This document shows, one piece after another, positions 1 through 12,023 of a DNA stretch of 64,000 nt. The position numbers and the translations under genes were made by a program. This DNA is from Zea mays (Eukaryota > Streptophyta > Magnoliopsida > Poales > Poaceae): the NCBI RefSeq assembly GCF_902167145.1, contig NC_050097.1, positions 140,517,982 to 140,581,981 of the forward strand. Reading direction: 5' to 3'. The notes beneath the pieces were generated by a model. The model ran no database searches. It was given only the letters and a program-made list of their open reading frames with translations, and was not told the origin of the DNA. Position 1 is the stretch's first letter; every line of letters begins with the position of its first letter.

Positions 1-152
1 GTACACAAAACAATTCACCAAGTCTAGAAACATACCTTTTTCCTTGATTTGCACTTCTCACTTTATTTGGCACATTAGAACTTAATTAAATGTGTTGGGC
101 ACTTAATCACCAAAACATTATAGAAATTGCCCAAGGGCACATTTCCCTTTCA
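1..152 (-). mobile_element. Edge of a Sirevirus-like (Ty1/copia) LTR, minus strand
   Basis: The stretch ends in CCCTTTCA, the reverse complement of the LTR start TGAAAGGG. The adjoining bases match the same part of the complete LTRs at 12480-12614 and 20145-20277. It is the outer end of the 5' LTR of a minus-strand element whose rest lies left of the window. The element sits inside the gypsy sequence that resumes at 153. The target duplication cannot be checked because only one flank is present. Confidence 0.7.
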
Positions 153-397
153 GAAGGTGAACCGCCAAATCGCCCGCACCCGCTCAACGGTGGACCGCTC
201 GACGCCTGGAAGGCAAATCGCCAGATCGCTCGTATCCACTGAACGGTGGACCACCCGATGCTTGGAGTATTTTAATCATTTCTCGGCAACGAGCTCAGGG
301 AAGGTGTTTTTCGGACCTTCAGCATTCCGAAGCCTTTGAGATTTTTTCGCGGATCGAGCTCGTTATGAAAAACGATCTAGCACCGCGAAGGGGCTAC
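153..397 (+). mobile_element. 3' internal end of a C-like Ty3/gypsy element
   Basis: Non-coding sequence leading into the LTR at 398. It holds a diverged 48-bp direct repeat (163-210 and 219-266). Just before the LTR is a purine-rich polypurine tract (about 384-397, GCGAAGGGGCTAC). The reverse complement of this tract also borders the LTR of element C at 38446-38460, so the two elements belong to related families. Confidence 0.55.
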
Positions 398-1024
398 TGT
401 TGGGGGCCTGCTTCTTTGCCGAAGGTCCTCTAAGCAAAAACACCTTCGTCAGTATGATGTGCGAATTGACACAGCATGAAGGCACAAGCCAAAGCTACGA
501 CCTAGAAAGCTTCGGCATAGTGACATCTCATGAGACGAAGGGCTGCACCTACTTAAAGAGAAAAAGACCGATCAGTCCATGATAGTTTGTGTCATGTTCA
601 TAGTTATTTATCAAGGGCATGCATGTAATTTTGACCTGGCTGCGTCCCGTGCCTATAAATAGATGAACAGTAACCCCGTACTGTTCACGCTGACTTGTAT
701 TCACTCGCGCGTCACACTTGGACTTTTGCCTTCTGTCAAGCTGAAGGTATAAATGTAATTCAATATTGTTCATGTTTATTCATGATGATATAGTAAAGAT
801 ATATTAATGATGTCATATGATTATTCATGTTATTTCTCATGTTTCATATGCTTCTACTTCCATTAATATACACTATGATGATGAAGGTACGTCCTTCATA
901 ACCTTCGTCTGAAGATCATTATATCCTAAGAGAGATAATGCTTCGAAGGACAAAGGACTTTAACCACTAACGTTTTGTGTTGCCTTGTTCTTAACTCATA
1001 GCATTTGAGAACAAGTCCCCAACA
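398..1024 (+). mobile_element. 3' LTR (627 bp) of a Ty3/gypsy element related to element C
   Basis: Bounded by TGTTGGGG and CCCCAACA, an 8-bp terminal inverted repeat with the usual TG...CA ends. It contains a TATA box at 654-660. In reverse complement it resembles the element C LTRs (37783-38445 and 44608-45269), including the CTTCGG-rich start and the TATAAATAGATGAACAG context. The element runs left to right and only its 3' end lies here, interrupted by the copia LTR at 1-152. Confidence 0.7.
654..660 (+). promoter_or_regulatory. TATA box of the 398-1024 LTR
   Basis: TATAAAT in the middle of the LTR, in the same context as the TATA boxes of the two element C LTRs. Confidence 0.5.
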
Positions 1025-1026
1025 GA

Positions 1027-1218
1027 CATATTATTCGCGAATGCCCCAAGAAGCGTCTAGACCGAGTAAAGAAGAAAGCTGCCAAACATGACCTAAGCAA
1101 TAATTTAGAAGACCAACCATTTTATAAGTACGATGATGAAGGTCGCTTGATTAGGATACATTGCGGAGCAAAGAAGAAAGGAAGTTCCTTGATATTAGAA
1201 GAGTTCAATGTGAACTAA
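1027..1218 (+). pseudogene. C-terminal fragment of a Ty3/gypsy Gag
   Basis: An open stretch of 63 codons ending in TAA at 1216-1218. It begins with HIIRECPKK, which looks like the second half of a CCHC zinc knuckle (GHxxxxC). A lysine-rich basic segment and an acidic tail follow. The 5' part of the gene was separated when the 398-1024 element inserted at 1025. The stop is followed within about 90 bases by the polypurine tract and LTR, so no pol could fit between them. The parent copy was therefore gag-only or lost pol by deletion. The Gag assignment rests on the half zinc knuckle and position only. Confidence 0.5.
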
Positions 1219-1615
1219 TAACCTACAAATAACCATGTACCTCCTTTGCTTTCGTGCTAGCCTTCCTTAATCTCGAGGACGAGATTCTTTTAAGAGGGGT
1301 AGGTTTGTAACACTATAAAAATCATCAAATAAAAATAATGCATTTAGTTATTAATGGTAATTATGATAATGGATTTTCTTTTAAGTGTTTGATTTTTAAT
1401 TGCATTTAGAATAATTTTTATTGCTCATGATTGATTTTGGATATTGAATAGCATTTCTTCTTAAATAAAAATCTAAATAAATAATATAATTATTAGTCCA
1501 AAAATAAATATTTTATTTATAAATAATTTTGGTATAATTATTATTGTTTTAGGGTTATTTAAAAATATATTTTGAATTTAGAAAAGAAATAGAAAAAAAG
1601 AAAAAAAGAGGAAAA

Positions 1616-1634
1616 CCCTAACCCTAACCCTAAA
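1616..1634 (+). repeat. Telomere-like/telo-box repeat in an LTR
   Basis: Three units of CCCTAA in a row inside the long LTR, about 540 bases upstream of its TATA box. Too short to be a telomere remnant; the AACCCTAA core matches the plant telo-box promoter motif. Confidence 0.6.
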
Positions 1635-2174
1635 AGCCCACTAGGGGCCCATGTAGTGGCTGCCGCTACTCCCCTGGCTTCCCAGCCACCGCCGCCCCTT
1701 GCTTCCTCCCCTTCCCCTTCTCTCTCTTGTGCGTGGGACCCACCCACGCCCATTCCTCCTCTCTCCCTGCTTTCCTGACCGCGCCGCCAGGGGGCAACAC
1801 GCCTAGGTCATTGAGCCACTCGCTGCCCCACGCCCCCGACGCCCAGGACCCCGCCGCGTCTCCCTGCCTTCTCCCACGGCCAAGCCGTGCCCGCAGCACG
1901 CCGCTAGGACACCCTGCGTAGCCGCTCGTGCCCCTGCACACAAGCCCCGCGCCACCCTGCGCTAGGAACCGACGCCGACCGCACCCAAGCGCCCAGAGCC
2001 GCCCTCGACCGCGCCCAGCCCCGACACCCGCGTCGTCCGTTCCTCTACGTTAATGGAGATGTTTCTCCTCCCCCTTCTCTCTCCCATTAGTCTCCCTCAT
2101 TGAAGCTCCATGAACACCATCAATGGCATAATGGCCGGCCACCGTTTCTCTTCCCTCCCCCGGCGCCCTCTCCC

Positions 2175-2181
2175 TATAAAA
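2175..2181 (+). promoter_or_regulatory. TATA box of the long gypsy LTR
   Basis: TATAAAA in GC-rich surroundings followed by a pyrimidine-rich CTCTCTCT stretch, a typical plant core promoter arrangement. It is probably the LTR promoter. Confidence 0.5.
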
Positions 2182-5100
2182 TCCGACCGAGCCCCTTTCC
2201 TCTCTTCATCCCCGAGATCCCTCTCTCTCTCACACACACTCCTTGCTTGCCCACGCCGTCGCTGGAGTTTGTCCACGCCGTCGTCGTCCTTCTTGTTGTC
2301 CATGGAGCCCCGCCGGAGCTCCGTCCGCGCTGCACGATGATGGCGCTCATTCCCCTGCCCGCTGAGCCCTCCCTGCTCGTCAACCACCATTCCTGTGCAT
2401 AAACAAAAACTCCAAAGTAGAAGAAGGCAAATTTGTGATTTAGCCCCTGGTTTGCGAATTCAATTGATTTCGGGATATGTGTATACATGTATGATTTTAG
2501 AGATTCAATATATACGTGTAACCAAAATCGAACCCCGCGACAATGCTTTGAATATGTGTATGATTTTATAATTTTAAATGAATATGATCACTATTCACTA
2601 CCTCGGTGATTTTCATACTAGAATACGTTTACAGATTCAATTTCGCTTTAGTGTGTGTGGAACAATAATTGTTAGTAGTATTTTAAGTGTAAACTTATTT
2701 GCATGAAGAAATATAAGAAATTGAAATAGGTATTAGGCCACATATTTCCGGTCAGATGAAAATATATATATTTTACTATTCATGATAAAAGTATTCATAA
2801 GTATAGCACTTAAATTACTTAGAATTAGTAAAATATTTATTTATGTCATAATAACCATGAATATATTATTAAAAGTTTCATTTAGTAATCTACATTAATT
2901 CATAGAATATTAATGAAAGGTGATTTAGAAATAAACATTGTAACGATACGTATAATTTCTATTTAAGAAAGAAAGGAGAAAAACCGAAAGAATAAAATTT
3001 TTATAATAATGTTAAAATGATTTAACTAGGCACTCATACTTTTATAATAAAGAAATTGATAGTTATGTTGGTAACATAGGTTTCTTACTAAAGAATTAGA
3101 TAACTTGTTTCTAGTTTAAAATGACCTTTTTAATAGATATCATATTTAACAAGGTTCGTTATAGATGTTTAAGTATAGTCGTATTAAATAGAAACTTAAA
3201 AGAATATGTAGACCATGTGTTTCTTAATAAAAATTGAAGATAAATATATGTCCAATTAATAGATTATTTATATTTTCTTAATTAAAAGATAACAAGGGTC
3301 ATTGCTTTTATAAACTAAAATGATAGTTTATACATAATTTCCTTTCTAATAAATTAGATCATTTGTTCCTATAATAGAATTAAAGATAATTAATAGATTA
3401 ATTATCCTTTATCATAATTTATTAATCAAACATATAGTCAATTTGTTCTTAACTAGATTTATGGCATGATTAATGATTCATAGAATTTAGTCCACATTAT
3501 ATACGAATCACTTAGTTTTTCCTAAAGAATAAACTAAGGAAATTAGTGTTCATGTTCTTTAATAATAATTAAAATGTTAGTTTATATATGGTTTTGTATA
3601 TAGCTTTCTTAATAAAGAATATATGACATGTACTTTCTAATAAAAATAAAATATAGTTGTTTGTTCATTTTCTTTTACATAAAAGTTCATTTAAGGCATA
3701 TATCATAACTTTTCATAAAATAGATGTTTAATAATAATGATCTTTTCACATAAAACCTATTTAGACTTATATCTTAGCCCATCATAAGTGAATGTTTAAC
3801 AATGATTTATAAGATGTTCCATGATGCTTCTAAAATTAATAACGTATTTCATAGCCCATTAACCTTAGATATATAACATATATCTTTCTAAAAGGTTAAA
3901 AAGTTTAATATTGTTATAACGTGTTTTATCATCTTATAACCCTTAGTCTTAGACATATCACATATGACGTTTTATAAAAGATTAAATTGGTTAACCTAAT
4001 ATTGGTATAATTTAATTAAGATATTTTTAAGCTCATGTCTTGTTTTATAAAGTATAGATCACACATTTTTGAAAAGAATACCCCCTTATTATAACCATTA
4101 CTTGCGATGTTTTTGAAAAACGAATGCTCTTTTCGTTAAGCTTTCTTTTAGCTTTGCGTATGGTGAATGTTGTATGTTATTGAGTGGTGTTTGTTTCTTC
4201 TTGTTTGTTTGTTTGTGTGATATTCAGTGGTTGATCTAGTAGCTAAGAATCAAGATCTATTTCTATCCATGAAAGAACCTTTCAATAAGTAAGGCAAGTG
4301 GACTTCTTCCTCTGCATACTCTGTTTGATCACAAACAATACATTTAATAAAGTTTATTCTTGGATATATATGCATAATTTGATGGGTTACCTATTTAGAT
4401 ACCCCTAACTTTCCAACCTTACTCCTTGTTTAACCTGGGATTATGATCTAATCAAGTAGCTATTGCTACAACTTTAACCTTATGCAGTCACTCCTGTTTA
4501 TGATGTTAATGTTCCAAATGTTAAGTTTACTTTATTGTGGTTAATCTGATGATTAAGCAAGATCATATGATTTAATTGGAACATGGAGTGACCACCTGGG
4601 AAAACAGTGCTACCATGAGGGTGGTATGGGATGCCCTTGGCTAAATAACTAGGGAAGTCTTATGTTGGGTGCTGGTCGTGGTCGACCGGAACGGGGGCAT
4701 CTAGCAAGCGCTTATATTCTAGCTCAGGCAGATTGGATACGGGCATAGTTCCCAAAGCTTTACCCTGCAGACAGGTCTATAAGTTGGTTATGTTAGGTGT
4801 ACTCTATGCAGTTTGACCATTTTCAGCATTTGCATAATGAGGACTCTAGGGAAAAGCCTCATAGTGAGACCCTAGCCATTCACCTCGGAAGTGAATATGG
4901 GTCTAGCTAACCCGGGCTAGAAGGAAATTGTGACTCATGGGTAAAGATGTGCCACCTCTGCAGAGTGTAAAACTGATATATCAGTCGTGCTCACGGTTAT
5001 GAGCAGTCTAGACTCCTCACATGATAATTGAACTTGAAGATGAAAATAAATTGAGATTCGATGATCTACCAATGGTTTGCTTAATAGGTTTCACTTAAGT

Positions 5101-5591
5101 GTTTTTGATATACTCTTATACCTTTGTTTAATGGGAATACTTGGGATTCACACTTATTAGTAAGATAGGTGTTGTTAATAAAATGTTGACCAACTAAAAT
5201 GCTTACTTCTCAACCTTAGCCTCGCCTTGTTAAACTTGCATTAATTTTTCCCCCACTTGCTGAGCCCCGACCATAAGTGAGCTCACCCTTGCTTAATTTT
5301 GATCAGAAGTTTGCATATGAAGATTATGATGGTGAACTTGATGGATGCTAGTCTAGTGATACCCCTGGTCATCTTCCTATGGATGGATGTCCATGTTTCG
5401 CTGTACTTTGATGAATAAAGGTTAAGACATTATGTCTGTTCGAAGTGTAATATGTTAATATAATCATTAATTACGCTTTTATGCATTATTCTTTTGATAT
5501 ATTACACTTGTGAAGTCAACATATGTGTGGAAATAGATCCTGGCACACATATGCGATGCACCCGGCTCTGCCCCCAGAAATGGGTGTGACA

Positions 5592-6380
5592 ATTTATATT
5601 TAGAACCTGCATGCATATATACACAATAATCCACACGCAAGCATAATATTATTGTACTCATTGTGTTTGTATCATGGTGTGTGCTTTATCTCGACAAATC
5701 TAAACTCGTCGACTTGCATCCCAGCTCGAGGATCAAGCCATATACAATCAAAGGTCACAAACCTTATAGGTTTACAACCTCTAAACATATACTCGGTTAT
5801 ATCTTCAATAATACCATAATAGTCAAATAATCCATTATCGATATTATATGCACTTACTAATACTCCGCTGTTTTTGCTGGCTGCAAGCGGACGACTTGCT
5901 TCAAGTTTATCTATTCAAAAACAGTACCCATTGATATTATAAAGATCAAATTTCTTTGCGATCAGTTGACCATGTCAAATTTGTACCAATTCCTCGGAGA
6001 CTAGCATCAACATTCGTATACTACATGCAAAACCGTGTTGATTGCAAAGAGGAGCTCTCTTATTGCAAAATCTACTCCCTTGTGTGGGGTTGACTTCCTT
6101 ATAAAAGAAAGGGTTTTTTTGTTGAGTTTGATCAAAAGTTTTTTAAAATGGTTTGATTTGCAAAATTCAAGTATTTTGACTTAGAAAGTTAGAAAAAATG
6201 AGTTTGATTGCAAAATTCAAAATGAGTGGTGGATAAAAGATCTAAATATGCCAAATCATATGTATCCTCAATTGGTTTTAGTTTGGACTTCCATTTGTGA
6301 TCTTTATCTCATATTTGGTTAAGTTAGTCCATTTTGAGTCGCTTTACGTGTGTTGGCGTAAATCATGAAAAAGGGGGGAT
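5592..6380 (+). mobile_element. 3' internal remnant of an old Sirevirus-like element
   Basis: Non-coding, AT-rich. The segment from about 6090 contains runs such as 'tttgatttgcaaaattcaa' that occur in the non-coding region between pol and the 3' LTR of Ji/Opie-type elements. It ends in a polypurine tract at about 6369-6380 (AAAAAGGGGGGAT) directly before the LTR. Where it begins after the gypsy LTR is unclear. I see no gene in it. Confidence 0.45.
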
Positions 6381-7848
6381 TGAAAGGAAATGTGCCCTTG
6401 GGCCATTTCTAGTTGTTTTGGTGATTAAATGCTGAATGCACCACTTTGAAATAACTCTCTTTATATGAGCATGAGCACAGGTTTAGAAAAAGCAAATTGA
6501 AGACACCAAGTCCAAATGAGTTGAATTGGAGGGCCAAATGTGCAACTTTTTTTATCAAACCAACATAAACATGTGGTTTAAGTGTTTGGATAAGTTTCAC
6601 ACACCCTACTCTATGTTTCTAGCACTTTATTTTGGTCACTAACTCATATTTGTAAAGAAAGTGTTTTTGGCCTTGGTTTAGGCATATTGCAAATCCTAGA
6701 GAAATTGGATGAAAAAGGTATAGTCCCAGCACTTAGTCAATTGTTTTATGTGCTAACTATGTTTGCCTATGTGCTAGGGAAGTCACCAAGAAGGGACAAA
6801 AGAAATTAGAGAAGTCACCAAGAAGAGCCAAACTTGTGATGAACTGGGCAACACCGGACAGTCCGGTGCCACCCACCAGACAGTCTCATGACTGTACGAC
6901 CCAACTCCTCAGCCTCGGGAATTTTCGCTAAAATTCACCGGACAGTCCAGGCTCATCACCGGACAGTCTGGTGTGTTATCTCCAATGGCTACTTCGTGGT
7001 GGGCATGGAGTCCAACGATCATCTAGGCGCACCGGACAGTCCGATGCCCCCAAGAATAGGAAACTAGCCAATTAGAGGATTCGGTGACCGTTGTACTGTG
7101 TGCTGTTCGGGGCACACCGGACAGTCGGTGCACCCGTAGACAGGGAAGGTGTGGATCTTCCAAATAAAGCTCCAATGGCTCTTAGGTCCCTTGAGGCTAT
7201 AAAAGGGACCCCTAGGCACCTTGTTGTTGTACCCAAGCACCTTAAGAGCTACACATCATTCTGATACGCTGCGACCATGCCTCTGATTGATTATAGAGAG
7301 ATTTGAGCACTACTTTTGAGATGTAACTCTGTCACTGTGTTCTTGCGCTCTTGTCTTTGCATCTCTTATATGGGTTGCTGTGATTTTCTCTTGCATGTGT
7401 GTTCTTTGTCCCTCTCCTACTCCGGGTTTGATTGTGATCATCTTGCAAGGCTATGAGAGACATCAATTTGTGGAGATTCCTCACAAACGGGATTGTAATA
7501 TAAGGAAGAAACAGTGGCACTCAAGTTTGATCTTTGGATCACTTGAGAGGAGTTGATTGCAACCCTTGTCTGAAGGAGGACACCACAACATGGAGGTAGG
7601 CTTTAGCCGAACCACATGATAAAAATCGTTGTGTCTCTTGTGCCATTTAAAGTTCTCTAATCTCACTTGTGATATTGCTCTAAGTTTAACTCATATTTTG
7701 ATAGAGCAATCAAGTGAAGGGAATTTCTCTCTCTTTCTCTCCTCTCAAACTTAGTTTAATTTGCTCTAACTCTAAATTTTAAACCAAGATTATGTGTTTT
7801 AAGTCATATTTTGCAGGATCACCTATTCACCCTCTCTAGGTGCTCCCA
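6381..7848 (+). mobile_element. Sirevirus-like LTR (about 1.47 kb), plus strand
   Basis: Starts TGAAAGG and ends near GGTGCTCCCA, a mutated form of the usual TGCTCTCA end. It contains degenerate copies of the CACCGGAC...GTCCGGTG palindrome between about 6850 and 7130 and a TATA box at 7198-7204. Compared with the LTRs of element D (reverse orientation) it is clearly diverged, so it is an older insertion. No 5' partner is visible. Confidence 0.7.
7198..7204 (+). promoter_or_regulatory. TATA box of the 6381-7848 LTR
   Basis: GGCTATAAAAGGGACCCC context, identical in type to the TATA region of element D LTRs. Confidence 0.5.
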
Positions 7849-9970
7849 GTATGCAACATAGTTGAACACTCAAACCTTGCATACTTAACTTTTTTCATCA
7901 TTTTACCCACTTTGTGTTTGAGGTCGATGTTAGACTCCAAACGATCAAGTCAACTTGACTTGATCTAGATTGTCATATATGAGCTCCAACACCCTACAAT
8001 GGTCACACAGAATATATCCAAACACAAGAACAACCCAGACTAAAGGTCAAAGTAAACTTAGCTGTTTTGGGTTGCTTCTAGGTTTTGGTTTTGACACTAC
8101 TCCTCCTTCTAGTGACCTTGTTTACTTCTTGATCGTGATCTTGAGCCTTGTGAATTTCACCACATAACCATAGGAATTACCTCATTGGTTGTAAGTCACG
8201 TCCTTAAGTCGTGATTCTCGATGCACCATAGCTCTCCTCAACTCGATCAACCTAGACTTTGCAAGTCTTCTTTTTCACCCCTATCTTTGGGAACCTTGAC
8301 CTCATTGACCTTCTCCCATGCACTCAGTACCTCAAAGCTCTTCTTGCCTCCATTCTTGTCTTGACTAGTTGTCTCAGAGTTATGCACACCGAGTCTCACT
8401 TAAGCAATGTCCATCTTACTTGTGGTGTCCATTATCCATAGTCATCTTAGCCTTTGGACCATCACACTTGTACACTTGTGTTGAACCCTGTAAACCTTGT
8501 AGTAAGTACCTATTCAACACATAGCAACACATGTCAGTCCTTTAATTGGTTTGTCATCCAAACCACCAAAACCAGCAAAACCCATAAGGGAGCTTTCAGA
8601 TACCCTAGATGCTATAGCCAAACTAGGCATGCATAAAGAGGATGGGCTATGGGGCCCACCCTCGAGGTGATTTGAGGCGATAAGACCCCACTACAGAGTC
8701 AACGGAAATACGTGGCTGGGACCCAACCATGCGGTGGAGTAAGGGCCCCCTCACCGCCTACGCCTTTTAAAAGGTGTTCTCCTAGGCTCTGGCTCCGCCA
8801 TGTGGCTAGGACAACAACTGTCCTCCATGGGGTCCGATGAACCACGTGCCCCTAGGGTCTCTCTAGGGACCTCGGGACCCCTAGGAGCCCTACGAACCCC
8901 CTAGGTTGGCCCTCCTTAAGCTCCTACTCTACTAGCTACTCTGTGAGATGTGGGAACCACATATACCTAGGCTCTAGGCTCGCCACATGTCTCCTAGACC
9001 CCTCCCACGGTGGCCTCGATCAGGAGGGATCTAAAGGTGCCACATGGGCCCGAGGACTGGTGTTCCTATGAGGCTCTATGCATGCCTCACTCTCAAACCG
9101 CCATGTTGCATACCCAGTCAAGGAGAAGACGTCTGAAACATACTCAATGAACGAGTGCAATTGTAACCACTATGTGTCCATCTCCTTGTATCAAGGCCCA
9201 ACATACCTAGGTGTGGGAATAGTATGTCACTATGGCGACATGGGAACCATGCCCCATGACCTTCGATGTGTCCTACAATGGCATGGACAACGTACATGTC
9301 AGCTTGCTACATCACCAGGACTCCCGTGACGTATGCCCCAGTGTATACGACCCTAATTATCCTAGACGTGCACCTTGGTTTTTAGGTCACCTAGAGCAGC
9401 ATGGGGTGTACTTCTCCACCAACCTAGGATTCTGTATGGAACTGTACTTGCTAGGGACATCCCCCGCGGTCAGGGCGTATGGCTACAGGACCTCAGACAT
9501 ACGTCAACAACACAAACATGAATCGAAAGATAGGACAAGTAATGGTTTGGCCCCCACTTGCTAGTTGTAACCCCCTCTCCCTTGGTCTATAAAAGTGAGA
9601 GGGTGGCCCGTGCATGAGGGACACACACAGCCAACCTCGTTTAGAATCCACTCATTCCATTCTCAGGCTCTCGTAGTGCTAGACACTTAACCGTTTCCTA
9701 GCAGATAGGCCCATCAAAGGGGAACGTAGGGTGTTGTTGTGGGTGATTAATCCGAGTTATGTATGAGCTTTAAACTAACGCTAAGATTATAACAAACTCA
9801 TTAAGGTTAAAACCAACCTCGTAGCTCCACCTCGCCCGACCCTGACATCTTGAGGTTGGGATACAATGTGAAGTCCCAAGGGGACTGCCTTGCCTGACCA
9901 AGGGGTTTGGAGTGCGCCTGACTCCCTTGGATTCAATACGGGCGTTCGGTACTTGGTAGTCACTCCCTGG
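7849..9970. other. Unassigned intergenic/repeat DNA
   Basis: No coding region could be supported. A TATAAAA at 9588-9594 followed by 'gagagggtggcccgtgc' suggests another old LTR promoter, but I could not find matching ends. The reading frames at 9078-9564 have no recognisable domain. Confidence 0.4.
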
Positions 9971-10637
9971 GATGTGCGAAAGTATCAGGCCCTAACACAA
10001 GTAACCCGAATGATAGCACATGGCATATGAAAACCAGGCATGCGAACTCTGACACGAGAGACATGCTGATGGACCATTCAAGAAAGATTGATTGACTGAG
10101 TATAGGATGATCATGCCATGACCGCCCCACGACTAAAAGGACACGTCATAGAACGAGATATAACTTAACAATGTAGCACGTGCAATCACAACAAAATGAC
10201 AAGAGAGAAGCAACGTCAGCAACAAACGCTCCCTTCAAAGACAAGAATCACAGACGAGAAGCAATAGGGTGAGGCCAAGCCTTCTTACACCCGGTCCTAT
10301 CGGGGCACCATGTAATATGACACCTCTCCTCCTTGGGCTATAAAAGGAGAAAATGAGTTCTTGGACAGAGGGGGTGAACAAGTCATTCGAGTAGCACACA
10401 CTTGTAATTCCACAGAGCACTTCACTTTCTACACCAGAGGCTTAAGCATCGATCTCTCCCTCAATCGAGTTTGTATTCCCCCAATACATACATTAGCGCA
10501 GGGTACATAGATACTCAACTAAACGTCGGGACATCTCTTGCTCGAACTAGTATAAGATCTTTGTGTCTCCCTCACACCATCCATGTTGGACGCACAAATC
10601 ATGTAGATTACTAGTCGATGTTATCGAAACACATACA
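9971..10637 (+). mobile_element. Decayed 5' LTR of a Tat-like Ty3/gypsy element
   Basis: A TATA box (10339-10345) lies about 300 bases before a primer-binding-site-like sequence at 10638. That sequence (TTTGGTGTGCAAGGTAGG) aligns with the PBS of element A (TTTGGCGCGCCAGGTAGG). The LTR therefore ends near ACATACA at 10637. The left boundary is a guess. Sequence after the PBS up to about 10870 may be the decayed gag leader; no open frame remains. Confidence 0.4.
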
Positions 10638-10655
10638 TTTGGTGTGCAAGGTAGG
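10638..10655 (+). other. Degenerate primer-binding site
   Basis: Same length and spacing as the element A PBS at 32391, with two or three substitutions, directly after an LTR-like end. Confidence 0.4.
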
Positions 10656-11353
10656 AGAATTTTTGTTCATCACGATGCAACTCCCACGGTCATGGATGGC
10701 CAACAATGTCGTCAACTGGGTCCTAGGCGTCAGCATGCGCTTTGGGGTTCTTGACTTCATCATCACCAATGATAGGGTTTTGGCCTAGGTCGCAACACCC
10801 GTGCAGCCTTCTGTTACTACCACCATCGAGGCACTCCACATGGTTCGTAGGCTCACCAATGTTGGTCACCTTTTAGGATTCCTATGAAGAACCAAAATAG
10901 GGCAACACAATCAAAATATCATAATTCCTTCCCCTCTTGATTTACTTATGAGGAAAAAGTAAATCAAGGGGAGAAGGTTCAAGCAAATAAGAATGCTCGA
11001 TGAGAAGATATGAAGGTATGAAACTACACAAGTTATATAATCTTTGTTCTATATTTCTTTTATTCACGTGTTATTATAGGAATACCTTCAGAATGTTTGA
11101 AGTTAGTTTACAAATGTTTACACTCTTATACCTTCTGTTGAGCGAAACGATGGAAAGACACGTTTGTAGATCGTATGTGTGGTGATCCTAAATGCATGGG
11201 AACTATACCACTATTTATAAGGACAACACTACATACAACTCAACTCCATATGAAATTACATTCACACCATCAAACCCTATACATATGATCTACTGAACCT
11301 ATCAAGCGTATTCTCATACTTTTATTTTGGTGTCGTGCTGCACACGCCGCTTG
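10656..11353. other. Unassigned DNA between old gypsy remnant and element D
   Basis: No supported gene. AT-rich after 10900. Confidence 0.4.
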
Positions 11354-11947
11354 AACCCTGAGAGCACCTAGAGAGGGGGTGAATAGGTGATCCTGTAAAA
11401 ACTTAAACTTATAGCCACAAAAACTTGTTAAGTGTTAGCACAATGATTGCCAAGTGGCTAGAAAGGAGTCTCAGCAAAACACAATACCACAAGAGATCAA
11501 ACACAGAGATGACACAGTGGTTTATCCCGTGGTTCGGCCAAGACCAACGCTTGCCTACTCCACGTTGTGGCGTCCCAACGGACGAGGGTTGCAATCAACC
11601 CCTCTCAAGCGGTCCAAAGACCAACTTGAATACCACGGTGTTTTGCTTTGCCTTTCAATATCCCGTTTGCGAGGAATCTCCACACTTTGGAGCCTCTCGC
11701 CCTTACACTTAAGATTCACAAAGAAATACGGAGTAAGGGAGAAACTAGCAACGCACACAAGACTCAAAATCAGAGCAACAGCACGCACACAAGTCGCAAC
11801 AAGAGCTCGCAACACAACTCAATGAGTCCACAACTCAACAAGAGCTCTAGATGCTATCACAATGAACCAAATGCGTGGAATCGATGTCTTGGTGCTTAGG
11901 AATGTTGTAGGAATGCTTGATATACTCCTCCATGCGCCTAGGGGTCC

Positions 11948-11955
11948 CTTTTATA
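11948..11955 (-). promoter_or_regulatory. TATA box, element D 3' LTR
   Basis: CTATAAAAGGGACCCC on the minus strand. Confidence 0.55.
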
Positions 11956-12023
11956 GCCCCAAGGCAGCTAGGAGCCGTTGAAAGCAATTCTGGAAGGCCG
12001 ATCTTGCCTTCTGTCATCGGGCG

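Larger units (their letters stand above)
1306..5591 (+). mobile_element. Long 3' LTR (4286 bp) of a Tekay/Del-like Ty3/gypsy element
   Basis: Starts TGTAACAC right after a polypurine tract (GAGGGGTAGG, 1294-1303) and ends GGTGTGACA. The 'ctcgaggacgagattc' sequence upstream is typical of plant chromovirus (Del/Tekay) elements. The first 1.1 kb is GC-rich and carries a TATA box (2175-2181). The next 2 kb is strongly AT-rich without open frames. The short reading frames in 1559-2490 lie in compositionally biased DNA and show no domains, so I do not call genes. The LTR is long for the group, but both ends and the PPT agree. Confidence 0.7.

Noticed and set aside
1616..1634. Telomere remnant
   Set aside because: Only three units and inside a defined LTR, so it cannot be read as an ancestral chromosome end.
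2097..2490. Overlapping open frames of about 100 codons in GC-rich DNA
   Set aside because: Frames are open on both strands because of base composition and the region is inside an LTR promoter; no domains.
9078..9564. Two overlapping frames of 83 and 110 codons
   Set aside because: No recognisable domain; the region looks like an old repeat.
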